DNA of 64,000 nt from Azorinus chamasolen (GCA_963576725.1 OY755238.1:30910145-30974144); one strand, 5' to 3'; numbered from the stretch's first letter, positions 21,567-32,142 are shown. The notes: a model not told the origin generated them from the sequence alone. Translations and numbers: made by a program.

Positions 21567-22852
21567 GTTAAAGATAGATAGATGTTTATTTTCATCAGTA
21601 TGTTAATTTCAACTAGAGGTTTTTGTCACAAAAACGGATGTCTCCCCTCTAATAAAAACAATATGTAAAGGGAAATCACTAAAAATGTTATGGTCTTGAT
21701 GAATGATACTTCCCCTGATTATGCGCTTTCCACACCACATTTTTCAAGAAGAAAATGATAACAGCTAATAACTCCAAAAATACTGATACCAGATTTATGG
21801 CCCTTGTGCACGACACTTACTTTCATCATACTCTTTCCAAAAATAAAATGTCATTCCAATAGCATTAGTCGAACAGGAGTTATTGATCCGCCATAAAATG
21901 TAACAAAGGGCAATAGCTCAAAAAGTATTGAAGCCAGAGTTATGACCCTTGTTCATGACACTTTCTCTCATCATGCTCTTTCCATGTATGAAGTTCCAAT
22001 ACGATGGCAAGAGCCATGTAGGAGTTATCGTCCGGACAAGAAAGCATTAAACAAATGTACAAGGGGCAATAACTCTAAATTTATTGAAGCTCGAGTTAAG
22101 GATCTTATGCATGACACTTTCTCTGATCATGATCTTTCCATGTATGAAGTTTCACTCCAATGGCATGTGTCACATAGGAGTTATCATCCGGACAAAAAAT
22201 TGTGATTTTTTTACAAAGGGCAATAACTCCAATATTAGTGAAGCCAGAGTTATGGACCTTGTGCATGACACTTCCTCTCGTTATGATCTTTCCATATATG
22301 AAGTTTCAATCCAATGGCATGAGCCATATAGAAGTTATCTTCCCGACAAAAAAGTGTGATTTTTTTTACAAAGGGCAATAACTCCTATATTAGTGAAGCC
22401 AGAGTTATGTACCTTGTGCATGACACTTCCTTTCATTATGATCCTCCCATATATGAAGTTTCAATCAACTGGCATCAGGCATATTGAAGTTATTGTCCAG
22501 ACAAAAAATTGTGATATTTTTTACAAAGGGCAATAACTCCAATATTAGTGAAGCTAGAGTTATGGACCTTGTGCATGACACTTCCACTCGTCATGATCTT
22601 TCCATATATGAAGTTTCAATCCAATGGCATGAGCCATATAGGAGTTATCGTCCGGACAAAAAAGTATGTTTTTTTACAAGGGACAATAACTCCTATATTA
22701 GTGAAGCCAGAGTTATGGACCTTGTGCATGACACTTCCCCTCATTATGCTCTTTCCATATATGAAGTTTCAATCAACTGGCATCAAGCATATTGAAGTTA
22801 TCGTCCGGACAAAAAGTGTGACGGACAGACAGACAGACGGACGGACAGACGG

Positions 22853-22883
<31 letters not shown>

Positions 22884-22933
22884 ACTCTCACGAAAACAAT
22901 ATGTCTTCCCCATATGAATATGGGGGAGACATA
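21567..22933. mobile_element. Element with tandem 155-bp core and GACA-rich tail
   Basis: ACGGATGTCTCCCC near the left and GGGGGAGACATAATA at the right could be inverted termini. Inside, about six units of 155 bp begin ACAAAGGGCAATAACTCC (21905, 22058, 22213, 22368, 22523, 22676). A GACAGACAGACGGAC microsatellite follows at 22818-22882, then a small hairpin CTTCCCCATAT/ATATGGGGGAG. Open frames through the units are repeat artefacts. Such AAAGGGCAATAACTC repeats are, to my recollection, common in molluscs. Confidence 0.65.
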
Positions 22934-22956
22934 ATAAACATGCTTTGAGAAGGATA

Positions 22957-23170
22957 TTAACCCTTACGACGCTGATTTGTCAAATGGACTATTCCAAAAT
23001 ACAAACAGGTCAAGTCTATGGTGAATATTTGGGGATTTTTCTTAAGAAAAATGAAGCATGACAAACAGTGTAGACCCTGATGAGAGGGTTCCTCCTGGAA
23101 CCCTGTCATCTGGTTCTACACTGTTTGCATAGGACATTAGTGACTCGTGGCCCCGCACTGTTAGGATTAA
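22957..23170 (-). mobile_element. Family A3 MITE
   Basis: TTAACCCTTACGACGCTG to CACTGTTAGGATTAA. Hairpin CAAACAGTGTAGACCCTGAT with apex GGGTTCCTCCTGGAACCC, a mirrored change in both arms. Confidence 0.65.
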
Positions 23171-23347
23171 AAGCTCCTGCACGAGCTGCCTGACCAAAGG
23201 TCAGAGTATCATTCTGAGTTCATTCTCAAGAATCTAATTGATCAGGTGTTTGCTAATAATCTCAGACTCATGTCAAACGTTTTATTACCTCAAGAAAAGG
23301 TCTTCTCTGTTTGCAAATGCGTACAGACGCCTCTATCGGATAAAACC

Positions 23348-23595
23348 TTAGCCCTTTACTCCATGAATATCCATGTAAGAAATAATGACACCATGGATAT
23401 TAATTAGATAAACTTTTATAATAGCACATGACACGGGGAATTTTGGTCATGGCAGAAACTGTATAATCACATCTATATTGCATCATAACCAAAACGAGTA
23501 GACCCTGATAAGACGGCTACTGTATGAGCCGTCTGATCTGAGTCAACACTATTTGCTAAAGCGTGGAAAGGCGCAGTTATGGAGTAAATGGTTAA
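23348..23595 (-). mobile_element. Family A1 MITE, reverse orientation
   Basis: TTAGCCCTTTACTCCATG to TTATGGAGTAAATGGTTAA. Core 1 has CCCTGAT against ATCTGAG. Confidence 0.8.
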
Positions 23596-23841
23596 AATGA
23601 TAATTGAAGTTATAATAGAGATTCAAAACACTCGTATTAAATGACACATTAACATTAATGAAATACGAGAATGTGTCGTCAATACGTGTATTTCTGTAGC
23701 GCAAATTCCATGAAACACCGTAAATTAAATGTTTCATATGGAAACTATCGTTTCCATGGACACGGCATAATAATAAGATTGTAATGCTGTATGACAATAC
23801 CTTTGACATTTTCACATATTTGTCATATGCTTACCAATACA

Positions 23842-24055
23842 TTAAACCCTTTCGCTGCCAAATTCTGTCGTCTGCTAACTTTGTCGTCTGCTACAAATTT
23901 TCATTTTTCTGATTTTCTTAATTTTTGTTTCAAAAACATAGTAACAGCAACAAACAGTTTGGATCCTGATGAGACGCCGAGTAAGTCGGCGTCTCATCTG
24001 GATCCAAACTGTTTGCATAGGTAATCACAGATCCGGCATAGGCAGTGAAAGGGTT
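23842..24055. mobile_element. Family B MITE
   Basis: TTAAACCCTTTCGCTGCCAA to GGCAGTGAAAGGGTTA. Hairpin CAAACAGTTTGGATCCTGAT with apex CCGAGTAAGTCGG and the T-against-T mismatch. Confidence 0.8.
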
Positions 24056-24184
24056 ATACCCATTAAAAAATAGATAAACATCAGAGAGAAACGAGGAGAA
24101 AATATCAACTTAAAACCACTTAGCAAAATGGACAAACATTAGAGAAAAATTAAATTAAAGCAATGACCCCGCCTCTGTTTATGG

Positions 24185-25245
24185 TAGGGATGTCAATAAT
24201 CGGCTTTTTCACTAACCGATTAATCGTTCATTCTTTCGACCGGTTAACCGGTTAATCGGAAGATTTGTGACTATTATACAACGACATTACAAAATTGACG
24301 AAGTTCGTGTGTGTCTGGATACCTCATAACAGCGGACTGCACGTGTATTGGCCCCAGATGTTTAATATATTGTTCTATTAAACGGGTTTTCAAAACAAAT
24401 CCGACCAATGAATAAATGTAATAACTATGGTTTTCTCAAAGATACGTCAACAGACCCAACAACAAAATATCAGCGTTCTAGCTTTTCTATTTACATCAAG
24501 GGAGATAATGCAAACGCACTTCCGACGAGTTCTATTCGGAGACTCGAATCTCACTTTCGATTGCATTTGAAAATTATTATTTTCATACTGTAGCTGTATC
24601 TACTAAAACTCAAATGTATAGAGTTAACACGTATTTTAGCTGCCGTAACATGTGTTTAGCGAAGGAATTCTGCAAAGAAATGGCTACACAATGACAGCTC
24701 GGATAGTTCGTTTTTTCTTGCGTACATTTGGTAAGTGGAATGAACTCATTCATTCTGCTTCACCACTCGGAACATCTCAGCTCTGACGGAATACGACGAG
24801 TAGTTACGAATTGCTGCTTCATATGTTCTTTAACTAAACACAAATTAATGTAGAGCGTTACTTGCGCAGAACAGGTGTTGGTCCACTTGAGTGGATATTG
24901 TCATTCGACCGAAACAATATGCAAACAACAAACTGCTCCAAATGATACAGTGGTTATCAAAACAAAATGTGCTTGATTGGCGCTTATCTACTGGTGACAC
25001 CGTAGACCGATGGATGCTATCACTAATCTGCCTTGAGGGTTTGTTTGTCACAACAGGGGGCAATCTTTATGATATGGATGGGAAGAGAAAGTTAAATTTT
25101 CGGGATTTTTGTCATTATAAAATGAATGACACTACCTTTATTAATATTTATTTTTTAATTCAGGTAACCGAATATCATATTTAATAACCGATTATCGGTC
25201 ATCCGATCGATTAACCGGTTAACCGGTTAGCCGTTGACATCCCTA
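24185..25245. mobile_element. Non-autonomous hAT-type element, complete, 1,061 bp
   Basis: Inverted ends TAGGGATGTCAA and TTGACATCCCTA, each followed inward by ACCGGTTAACCGGTTAA-like repeats. The element is flanked by a perfect 8-bp direct repeat GTTTATGG (24177-24184 and 25246-25253). Eight-bp duplications and these termini are hAT features. No transposase frame of useful length, so it probably depended on one elsewhere. Confidence 0.88.
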
Positions 25246-25313
25246 GTTTATGGTCATGTTGGAACATGAACGGTATCCGTGATATTTTCGAGATGGCACT
25301 TACTGCCGAAACT

Positions 25314-25635
25314 ACAAGTGAAATTCGAGCTATCGAATTTCAAGGGACCATACAAATTACTTCGAGATAGCAGAAGTTCGAGTCATCCGATTTCTGATCT
25401 CGACAATTTCTTAAGTTCACAGCTTAATGCAGGTCTAACGTAATGTTGAAAGCTCCTGTAGAAGCTTTCAACATTACTTTAGAACTGCATTAAGCTGTCA
25501 CACGTGTTTCCAAATATGCGTAGTTATACATTTTAGAGCAATACTGTAAGTAAGTTTTGGAAGGACTGATCGTTTAGTTCGAGTTATCCCGAAGTTCGAG
25601 TTATCCGAGTTCGAAATATCGAAGTTCAACTGTAG
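25314..25635. mobile_element. Family F2 MITE
   Basis: GTGAAATTCGAGCTATCG to ATCGAAGTTCAACTGTA. Core 2 hairpin with apex GCTCCTGTAGAAGC. Confidence 0.78.
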
Positions 25636-25822
25636 TCTATTATAGCTTACACAATATTGGCGAATATCAATAAAATCGTGTTCTATATCACACTATAGCC
25701 TTTTGTAAGTAAATTATATCGTATTGCACGCACTTGCTACAGAAGAATAAATGCACAGATACGCTGCATATATAGGTCTAACATTTCTAAATACAAATAT
25801 AATAACATTTTCCAAGACTCGT

Positions 25823-26072
25823 TTAACCCTTCTCTTGCAGAATTTTAAAATACATTTCTCCTTCTTTACCCATGCACTGTTGTATAATTACATATATCTT
25901 CACTGTGTACACGTATGTCGCTGTGCAATCACTGCTGTGGAGTGTACTGGTTGCACAATCAACTTGTAAATAGTGCAGACCCTGATGAGACAGCTCCTGC
26001 AGGAGCTGTCTCATCTGGGTCTTCCCTATTTACAGGTAGGTATATTGACGTGAATAGCAAGTGAAGGATAAA
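25823..26072 (-). mobile_element. Family D MITE, reverse orientation
   Basis: TTAACCCTTCTCTTGCAG to GAATAGCAAGTGAAGG. Hairpin AAATAGTGCAGACCCTGATG with apex AGCTCCTGCAGGAGCT. Confidence 0.85.
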
Positions 26073-26147
26073 TATCAGTTTTACAAATTGAATTCTCGCA
26101 ACATAACCTATATGTGTATGTATGTGTCTCGTATTCCTCTTATAAAG

Positions 26148-26307
26148 TAAAACCTCGATTATTCGAACACTTCGTTATCTATTTTACGCCAGGTGGTAGC
26201 TTAATGCAGGGTGCCTTAAGCAAGTCTTCAACCGCGCTTTAAAGCTTTCACCTGCCTAAAAGGGTCCAAATTCTTCTATACTTAAATTTCGAATTATCGC
26301 GGTTTCA
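26148..26307. mobile_element. Family F4 MITE, short
   Basis: AGTAAAACCTCGATTATTCG to CGAATTATCGCGGTTT around a much-shortened core 2 (AGGTGGTAGCTTAATGCAGG / AAGCTTTCACCTG). Confidence 0.65.
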
Positions 26308-26682
26308 TTCATTTCAATTCCTTAATCATCGTAACTGTCCACAAAGAGCGCTTATATTTTGATATCTCATAGCCAATGAAATTGTATACTGTTTATTTCA
26401 TTTGATTAAGAGTTCTCTGAACAACTTATACCGTACAACACACTTGCGAATCAATGATAACGTTTTACATTAGTACTTAACTTCTTGTTCTAGAAAAAAC
26501 ATATTAAATTGTATTGTGATATCGCAAACGCACTCAGATCCAATCGGAACACTTCGGGGAATCAAATGGAACACTGACGAGTATGATCGATACCGAACTA
26601 GAACATATATGATTTTCATTCTAAAAAAACGGTGGCGTATAACATTGGCGGCATCGATATTTAACAGTACTTTAACAGAGCT

Positions 26683-26818
26683 CCAGATAAGATGCGTAAA
26701 TTAGAATACTTTCAAGAATAACTTTATTTCTCCACCAAATCATATACTGTCTCTTCGAGAGTTGTCACAGTATAGGGTTTTGGTGGAGAAATGAACCTTA
26801 TCTGTAGCCCTGTTTAAA
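26683..26818. mobile_element. Family G element (core 3), short
   Basis: CAGAGCTCCAGATAAGATGC to CCTTATCTGTAGCCCTG, flanked by TTTAA on both sides. Core 3 has lost the middle of its left arm. Confidence 0.7.
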
Positions 26819-26912
26819 CTTTCAACACCGTACACTTTTATTCCATTTTCACAGACTTTTAACATATGCACTGCCTTTGATAATTTATATAGAAAAAACA
26901 AAAAGACATTAC

Positions 26913-27404
26913 CTTAAAGTACTTTTCAGATCCTGACAAGTTCTTTAGCTCTTTGGATAGCTGGAATGCTGTGAGGATTGGATCTTTGCTTGAAAGCGAA
27001 ATGTATGCTTCGCTCGACAAACCCCTGTATGCATTGAGCCGGTACTTAGCCGACCGTAGCCGGTCAAACTTCATTTTGTTGACGCACTCTCGACACAGAC
27101 ATCCAAACTTATGTGGCTTGTGGATCTTCTCTCCGCGTAGCAGCAGAAGTTGGACAATCTCATACTGATTCTTCTGCGAGGCCAATATTAGGGGCGTGAT
27201 ATCTGGGGAGAACTGAGACTCCTCGAACTGGGTCTTGAAGAAATGGTCATCGTCACCAAGTTTCTTTCTCTCTTTCCATAATTCGAGATACCGTTTGTGT
27301 TTTAGGATGCTCTCTGCTATCTGCACATGTCCCGCGCTGATGGCTTGAAGAACTGCCTCGTACACGTGTCGGCTACTGGATTTTTCCAGCAAGACCTCAA
27401 CGAC
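26913..27404 (-). CDS. TRPC exon 2: ankyrin repeats, zinc-site motif, TRP_2 region
   Basis: The 492-nt exon (164 codons, phase 0 both sides) lies between AAATATAG and AAG|GTAATG. It opens VVEVLLEKSSSRHVYEAVL, completing ankyrin repeat 1, then SPDITPLILASQKNQYEIV, a textbook ankyrin repeat. His-x3-Cys-x-Cys-x2-Cys (model residues 189, 193, 195, 198, in HKFGCLCREC) has the spacing of the zinc site seen in TRPC4/5 structures. SSKDPILTAFQLSKELKNL is the conserved TRPC block before the linker helices. This is the most diagnostic exon. Confidence 0.96.
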
Positions 27405-27463
27405 CTATATTTATTAACAAAATGTGTAAGATACAAGCATTTAGCACAGGTGTAAATAAAAGT

Positions 27464-27670
27464 ACCGTTAAGTCTCGCTAAAGCGATCACTCAAAATAAT
27501 TATTATTCTGGAATTTTGTAACATGTGGTAACTTAATGCAGGACGAAATTGATATAGAAAGCTCCCATAAGAGCTTTCTGTATCACGTCTGCCCTGCATT
27601 AAGCAACCACCTGTATTTACAGTCTCTTTTGTGATATACAATGTTGTCGTTTTTTCGAGACTCTACTGAA
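27464..27670. mobile_element. F5-like MITE
   Basis: TACCGTTAAGTCTCGCTAAA to TCGAGACTCTACTGA, core 2 hairpin with AGCTCCCATAAGAGCT apex. Starts 58 nt upstream of the exon 2 acceptor. Confidence 0.72.
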
Positions 27671-27742
27671 CAACATAATTAAGTTCATTCTATGTGTTTC
27701 AGACTGCATTAGAATCTCTCTAAAGCGAACATATCATAAAGC

Positions 27743-28355
27743 TTTTATTCCATAAATACGCCTTTGTATGCCTTTGCAAACAGAGTAGACCCAGATCAGA
27801 CGGCTCCTATAGGAGCCGTCTGATCAGGGTCTGCTCTGTTTGCTTAAGAAATGATATAGATCATATTATGATTCTACTGTTTCTGCTATATAGCCAAACA
27901 GTCTTGTGACCATGTACTATTACAGTGCTCCCTCTCTACAATGACGCCCTTTGGGATACGAATATTGTATGTGTTGTTCAGAGGGAGTTGTTATAGGGAG
28001 GGAAAATCAAACATAATTAGATTGTTTGCAGATCCCAAGATAAGGTGTATTTCGAGAACTAAAACCGTTATGCCTCAATCAAACCCTATGTTGTGACACT
28101 CTTTAGAATCGTCACAAAGTGACGATTCTAAAGAGTGGTCACAACATAGGGTTTGATGGAGGCATAAAGAAAAAACGATGGAAACATGTTGTTTCTGGAG
28201 CCTTGTTGTTTCGGAAACAGTGACATGCGTTGTTGTAAGGAGGGAATCGTTATTGAGAGGGCCGTTGTAGGGAGGGAGCACTGTATAACAATTTATCTAA
28301 TTAATATTCGTGATCGGGTTATTTCTTACATTAATAGTCATGGAGTAAATGGTGA
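27743..28355 (+). mobile_element. Family A1 MITE interrupted by element H
   Basis: TTTTATTCCATAAATACGCC through the core 1 hairpin (exact apex at 27803-27816) to CCATGTACTATTA, then element H, then AATTTATCTAATTAATATTC to ATTAATAGTCATGGAGTAAA. The two parts make one A1. Confidence 0.75.
27923..28283. mobile_element. Element H (TA group, core 3), inserted in A1
   Basis: CAGTGCTCCCTCTCTACAA to GGGAGGGAGCACTG, 361 bp, flanked by TA on each side. Internal core 3 hairpin 28072-28166 with apex GTCACAAAGTGAC. A second copy in inverse orientation is at 46548. Confidence 0.82.
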
Positions 28356-28530
28356 AATACAGAAAAGTCTCGCTAATGTGAGGAGTCTGTAAAAGCAGGC
28401 GGTTGCTTAATGCACGGTAAATGTAATGCATTAAGCTCCTATAGGAGCTTTTCTGTGTAACCTTTTGTTCTGTATTAAGCAGCCACCATTTTTAAAAGAC
28501 AATAATAAACTTATATTGAGCAGTCGTATT
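28355..28530. mobile_element. F5-like MITE
   Basis: AGTCTCGCTAATGTGAGG at left and a core 2 hairpin with exact apex GCTCCTATAGGAGC (28435-28448). The right end is decayed. Confidence 0.65.
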
Positions 28531-28570
28531 ATTTTAGCGATACATTATTTAAATGTAATAATCTTAAAAT

Positions 28571-28668
28571 GCAGGTTGTAGCTTAACGCAGATCAAATGT
28601 ATTGAAGAAAACTCAAAGAGGAGCTTTCTGTATAAATGTCGTCCTACATGAAGCTACAATCTGCCTTA
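28571..28668. repeat. Core 2 hairpin relic
   Basis: GCAGGTTGTAGCTTAACGC and AAGCTACAATCTGCCTT arms. Termini not found. Confidence 0.55.
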
Positions 28669-28670
28669 AC

Positions 28671-28904
28671 ACATTCCTGCTCAATACCCATGTAAGAAAA
28701 CTTGCCGTTATGAATATTTATCAGCTGAAGGTGTATAATTCAAAATGTTCAAGGAAATGTTTGGATTTAACAAAAAACTACAGAATTAGATCAGTATCAT
28801 GTCAAAAGCAAACAATGCAGACCCTGATCATACGGCTCCTACAGAAGTCGTTTTATCTGGGTCTACTCCGTTTTCAAATGCGTTTATATGAAGGAAAGTG
28901 TTAA
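28671..28904 (-). mobile_element. Family A1 MITE, diverged
   Basis: CCTTAACACATTCCTGCTC to ATATGAAGGAAAGTGTTAA. Core 1 about 28800-28873. The last TTAA is shared with the following A2. Confidence 0.68.
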
Positions 28905-29130
28905 CCCTTTCCCTCATAAATGCATTTTCACGCATTTGCAAACAGAGTAGGCCCAAATCAGACGGCTCCTATAGGAGCAGTCTGATGAGGGTCTGCTCTG
29001 TTTGATATAGAATTTGAAAGATCTTTTAGCTAGAAGTTTACACCTTCCAGATTTCATTACCGCTATTTTGTCCATGAATATACAGTAGGTATTGAAATTT
29101 GGAATAAATATAGAACAGAGAAATGATTAA
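28901..29130 (+). mobile_element. Family A2 MITE
   Basis: TTAACCCTTTCCCTCATAA to AGAACAGAGAAATGATTAA. Exact apex GCTCCTATAGGAGC at 28965-28978. Confidence 0.8.
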
Positions 29131-29373
29131 AACCAAAATAAGACTTTATTCGTGCTATCGCTTTATACAGAGGTTTGATTCTGTGTGTCAAAAATATCTG
29201 TTATCTTTAGATAATGGGGAAATTATGAAATTCGACATTGATTTAACTTTTTCGAACCAAATAAACAAAAACAAGAACGAAGCAAAAACCGAACCTTTAC
29301 CAACGGTAATGGCGGAAAAAGGAAAACATATAAAATGTGCCGGAAAATACAAAAGAAACTACCTGCATGTAAA
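29131..29373. other. Unique intron sequence
   Basis: An 89-codon plus-strand frame crosses it, but it has no recognised domain and its ends lie in MITEs, so I do not call it a gene. Confidence 0.4.
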
Positions 29374-29565
29374 TACAGTAAAACCCCTCTAAACCGGAAT
29401 TCTTGTAGAGAAGAAGTTCGATACTTTTAGACAGGTGGCTGCATAATGCAGAGTGAAAGTCATGCAGAAAGCTCATAGAGGAGCTATAGCATTAAGCTGC
29501 CACCTGTCTCCATGACAGATATTTATGCTAATTTTAACGTCCGGTTTAGAGGGTTTTGTACTGTA
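29374..29565. mobile_element. Family F MITE, hairpin shortened
   Basis: TACAGTAAAACCCCTCTAAA to GGGTTTTGTACTGTA with TA ends. The right core 2 arm is partly deleted. Confidence 0.78.
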
Positions 29566-29629
29566 TGAGGCGTTAATATCTACACGCTTTATACACACGT
29601 TCAGGTTTTCATACATTTGTAAACGAGAT

Positions 29630-29920
29630 TTACCATTCATTAAAACCCAGGTCACATTTGATGTACGGCTGTCGTATGGCGACCGTAGATTCCTGAAATC
29701 GAGAGATTTCTGCGGTGGCCGTAGAAATTCTGCGGTGCCCGCAAGACCGCCGTACGACGTATCCCTATTGTTGACAGGTCGAAGGGATCGCCGTAGAATT
29801 TTAGAGAGGGGATATAATTATACAGCCGAAGTACCTTTTTACAAGCCGCAGTCAGAATTGTTCCACGGCGCGCATACGGCGGCTGTACGGTAGCCGTGTG
29901 GGCGCCGTGTGTTGCATCAA
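29630..29920. repeat. GC-rich CGTACGGC-type repeat block
   Basis: Repeated GTACGGC, GCCGTACGAC, GCGGTGGCCGTAGAAATTC and GGCGGCTGTACGG motifs in an otherwise AT-rich intron. It reads open for 122 codons because of composition, without a recognisable domain. Possibly an end of an unknown element. Confidence 0.5.
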
Positions 29921-30030
29921 CTGTATCAACAACCAGTTTCGTAGCGGTAACCTCAGACTGCCTGCGAGGCGTGTTTCATATCATGTTATTTATACAGATA
30001 AGCAGCATTAGTATAACCAACATCATATTA

Positions 30031-30416
30031 TCTAATCCTTTCGGTGCCAAATTTCTAACTGTCGTCTGCAAACTACTTTTGTTAAATAATTTGGTAAAAT
30101 AAGGAAAAGAGATAAATAAATGCAAATTTCAGGAATAAAGCACATATGTGACTGGCCACGCGAAAAGGGCCCTTCAGGGTGAAAAAATCGAAAATGACTT
30201 TTCGTTTGTTTTTTGTAGACACAAGCTTCCTGAGTCTGGAAATGAGTTTAATTTTGCTGTGCGTAGGTTCTATCCCCTATATATTATATAGAAATGAAGA
30301 TTGAGAAAAAAAGTGAAGTCCATGATCAGACGCCGCCTTTTCAAGGCGGCGTCTGACGTGGGACTGCACTATTTGTCGTGGTGCATTTTTTGCGACATCG
30401 GCGGTGAAAGGGTTAA
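30031..30416. mobile_element. Family C MITE with internal insertion
   Basis: CTAATCCTTTCGGTGCCAA to GGCGGTGAAAGGGTTAA. Relative to other C copies, about 130 bp (roughly 30151-30280) is inserted between AAAGCACATAT and TATATAGAAAT. Inner hairpin GACGCCGCCTTTTCAAGGCG intact. Confidence 0.75.
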
Positions 30417-30499
30417 GAAATATACAAGGATACCATTGAGAATTAATCCCTGAGAGATCATAATTTAGCACCATTTTCATAACATTAAATTAGGCTGAT

Positions 30500-30576
30500 A
30501 TAGTAACAAATAGCATAGATCCTGATCAATCTGCTCCCTCGGGAGCAATATGATCTGAGTCAGTACTATTTGTCTC
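30500..30576. repeat. Core 1 hairpin variant
   Basis: ACAAATAGCATAGATCCTG and its partner around apex GCTCCCTCGGGAGC, a mirrored C/G change. Termini not found. Confidence 0.6.
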
Positions 30577-30611
30577 AGTTTGTTCTGTCAAAATAGGTGG
30601 ACAAATAAAAG

Positions 30612-30944
30612 ATATACAATTTAACTTCTATATCTCGAACTCAGATAACTCGAACTTCGACGAAAAAGTTTGGTCCTTCCAAAATATGCAATACAGATTG
30701 GTCTGTAATATATCACTACGCATATCTAGAAACACATGTGCAAGCTTAATATAAATCGGACTTTCGATTAAGTGTAAATATCGATCTTGGAGACAGGTGA
30801 CAGCTTAACGCAGGGCGAAAGTCATACAGAAAGCTCCTCTAGGAACTTTCTCCATGACTTTCATCCTGCATTAAGTAGCCACCTGACTAAAAGTATCAAA
30901 ATTCTTCTCTACTAGAATTCCGGTTTAAAGAAGTTTTACTGTAT
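30612..30944. mobile_element. F2/F chimera
   Basis: The left part is F2 (AATTTAACTTCTATATCTCG to GTGCAAGCTTAAT). It then changes to F (AAATCGGACTTTCG) with a core 2 hairpin and an F right end (CCGGTTTAAAGAAGTTTTAC). Confidence 0.65.
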
Positions 30945-31284
30945 AATTTATATTTGATTATACAATATTTGTCAATATCAAACCAACACGTCCTCGTATA
31001 CTATTACAAAACATTCTACTAATTCATATGCATTTCTTACAGCAATATGCATCAAACAATGTATATATTTCTGTTTTATGGTAACCTTTATTCTTTATGT
31101 AGCAAAACGGTACATTATTGTGTATAACACCGATAATGGTAATTATCTGAGCCATATTTAAACATATGAAAACATCAATCTTGTTTTGACACTTTTTTAC
31201 ATTTGTTCTGAAACTTGTTTTAACACTTGTTCTGAAGCTTGTTTTAACACTTGTTCTGTCGGCATGATATCCGGAGCAACAGAT

Positions 31285-31471
31285 ACAAATGTAAGGGCGA
31301 GTATTCAAATACTAAAATCTCATTTCTCCACCAAACCCTATGCTGTGACCACTCTTTAGAATCGTCTTTTTGAGACGATTCTAAAGAGTGGTCACACCAT
31401 AGGGTTTGGTGGAGAAAAAAAGAAGTTATTCTTGAAAATGCTTTAATTCACGCATCTTATCTGGGCCTCTG
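31285..31471. mobile_element. Family G element (core 3)
   Basis: Nearly perfect core 3 hairpin at 31323-31415 (TCTCCACCAAACCCTATG arms, apex CTTTTTGAG). Right end GCATCTTATCTGGGCCTCTG. Confidence 0.72.
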
Positions 31472-31694
31472 ATACCAATCAAATAGATATCAATACTTCA
31501 TAACTGAGACACAATTACAAACATGTGTACGTAAGAAAATCATTTCACATTCTGCAAAGTTTGAGAGCTTAAGCAAAGCTATAGTTTTAGTCTGATTTTG
31601 AAAAGTTCTAAGAAACTGACAAAGAATAGCGAGAGGTTTTACTGTAATACATGTAAGTCGTGAATGACAAACGTCAAATGTGATATCCATTAAC

Positions 31695-31785
31695 ACCCCT
31701 CTAAAGCCACTACTCCCAGGTTGTAGCTTAACGCAGGATGAAAGTAAGGCGGAGAACACTTGCATCAAGCTACTGCCTGCATTTA
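31695..31785. repeat. Core 2 hairpin relic
   Basis: ACCCCTCTAAAGCCAC then AGGTTGTAGCTTAACGCAGG with a decayed partner. Confidence 0.5.
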
Positions 31786-32034
31786 AGGCCAATAATTATA
31801 TCGGTTTTTGGTAGTCGCGTTTAATGTTTCTGGCTGTTATTCTTTTTGCAGATTTCTTTCTTTCGCCAATGATGATATTAATTCACAAATGGGACCAGCG
31901 TTTAGAACATGTTTGTTCGATTACTTACAAATGGTTTGAGTTGCTTTACTTTAAATCTTAATTTTCTGAATAATTAAAATCCGCTCCTCCTCTTTCTGAA
32001 TATTCAAAACTTTGTATAAAATTTTATCACTGAA

Positions 32035-32142
32035 TTTGTAAGACAGACAGTGCAAACCCTGATCAAAGGGTCCCCTTAGGGGCCATTTCATCTGGCCGTT
32101 CGCTGTTTGTAAAGGTCTTATATTATCGGTCCCGCACATTAA
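32035..32142 (-). mobile_element. Family A3 MITE, right part
   Basis: Hairpin CAGTGCAAACCCTGATCAAA with apex GGTCCCCTTAGGGGCC, ending CCGCACATTAA. The left terminus was not found. Confidence 0.55.

Noticed and set aside
22084..22934. Repeated frames with MDLVHDTS motifs
   Set aside because: Readings of the 155-bp tandem repeat in different phases.
24891..25184. 97-codon frame inside the hAT-type element
   Set aside because: Too short for a transposase and without the hAT dimerisation or catalytic motifs I would expect.
29525..29893. 122-codon plus-strand frame
   Set aside because: Starts in an F MITE and continues through a GC-rich repeat. No recognisable domain.
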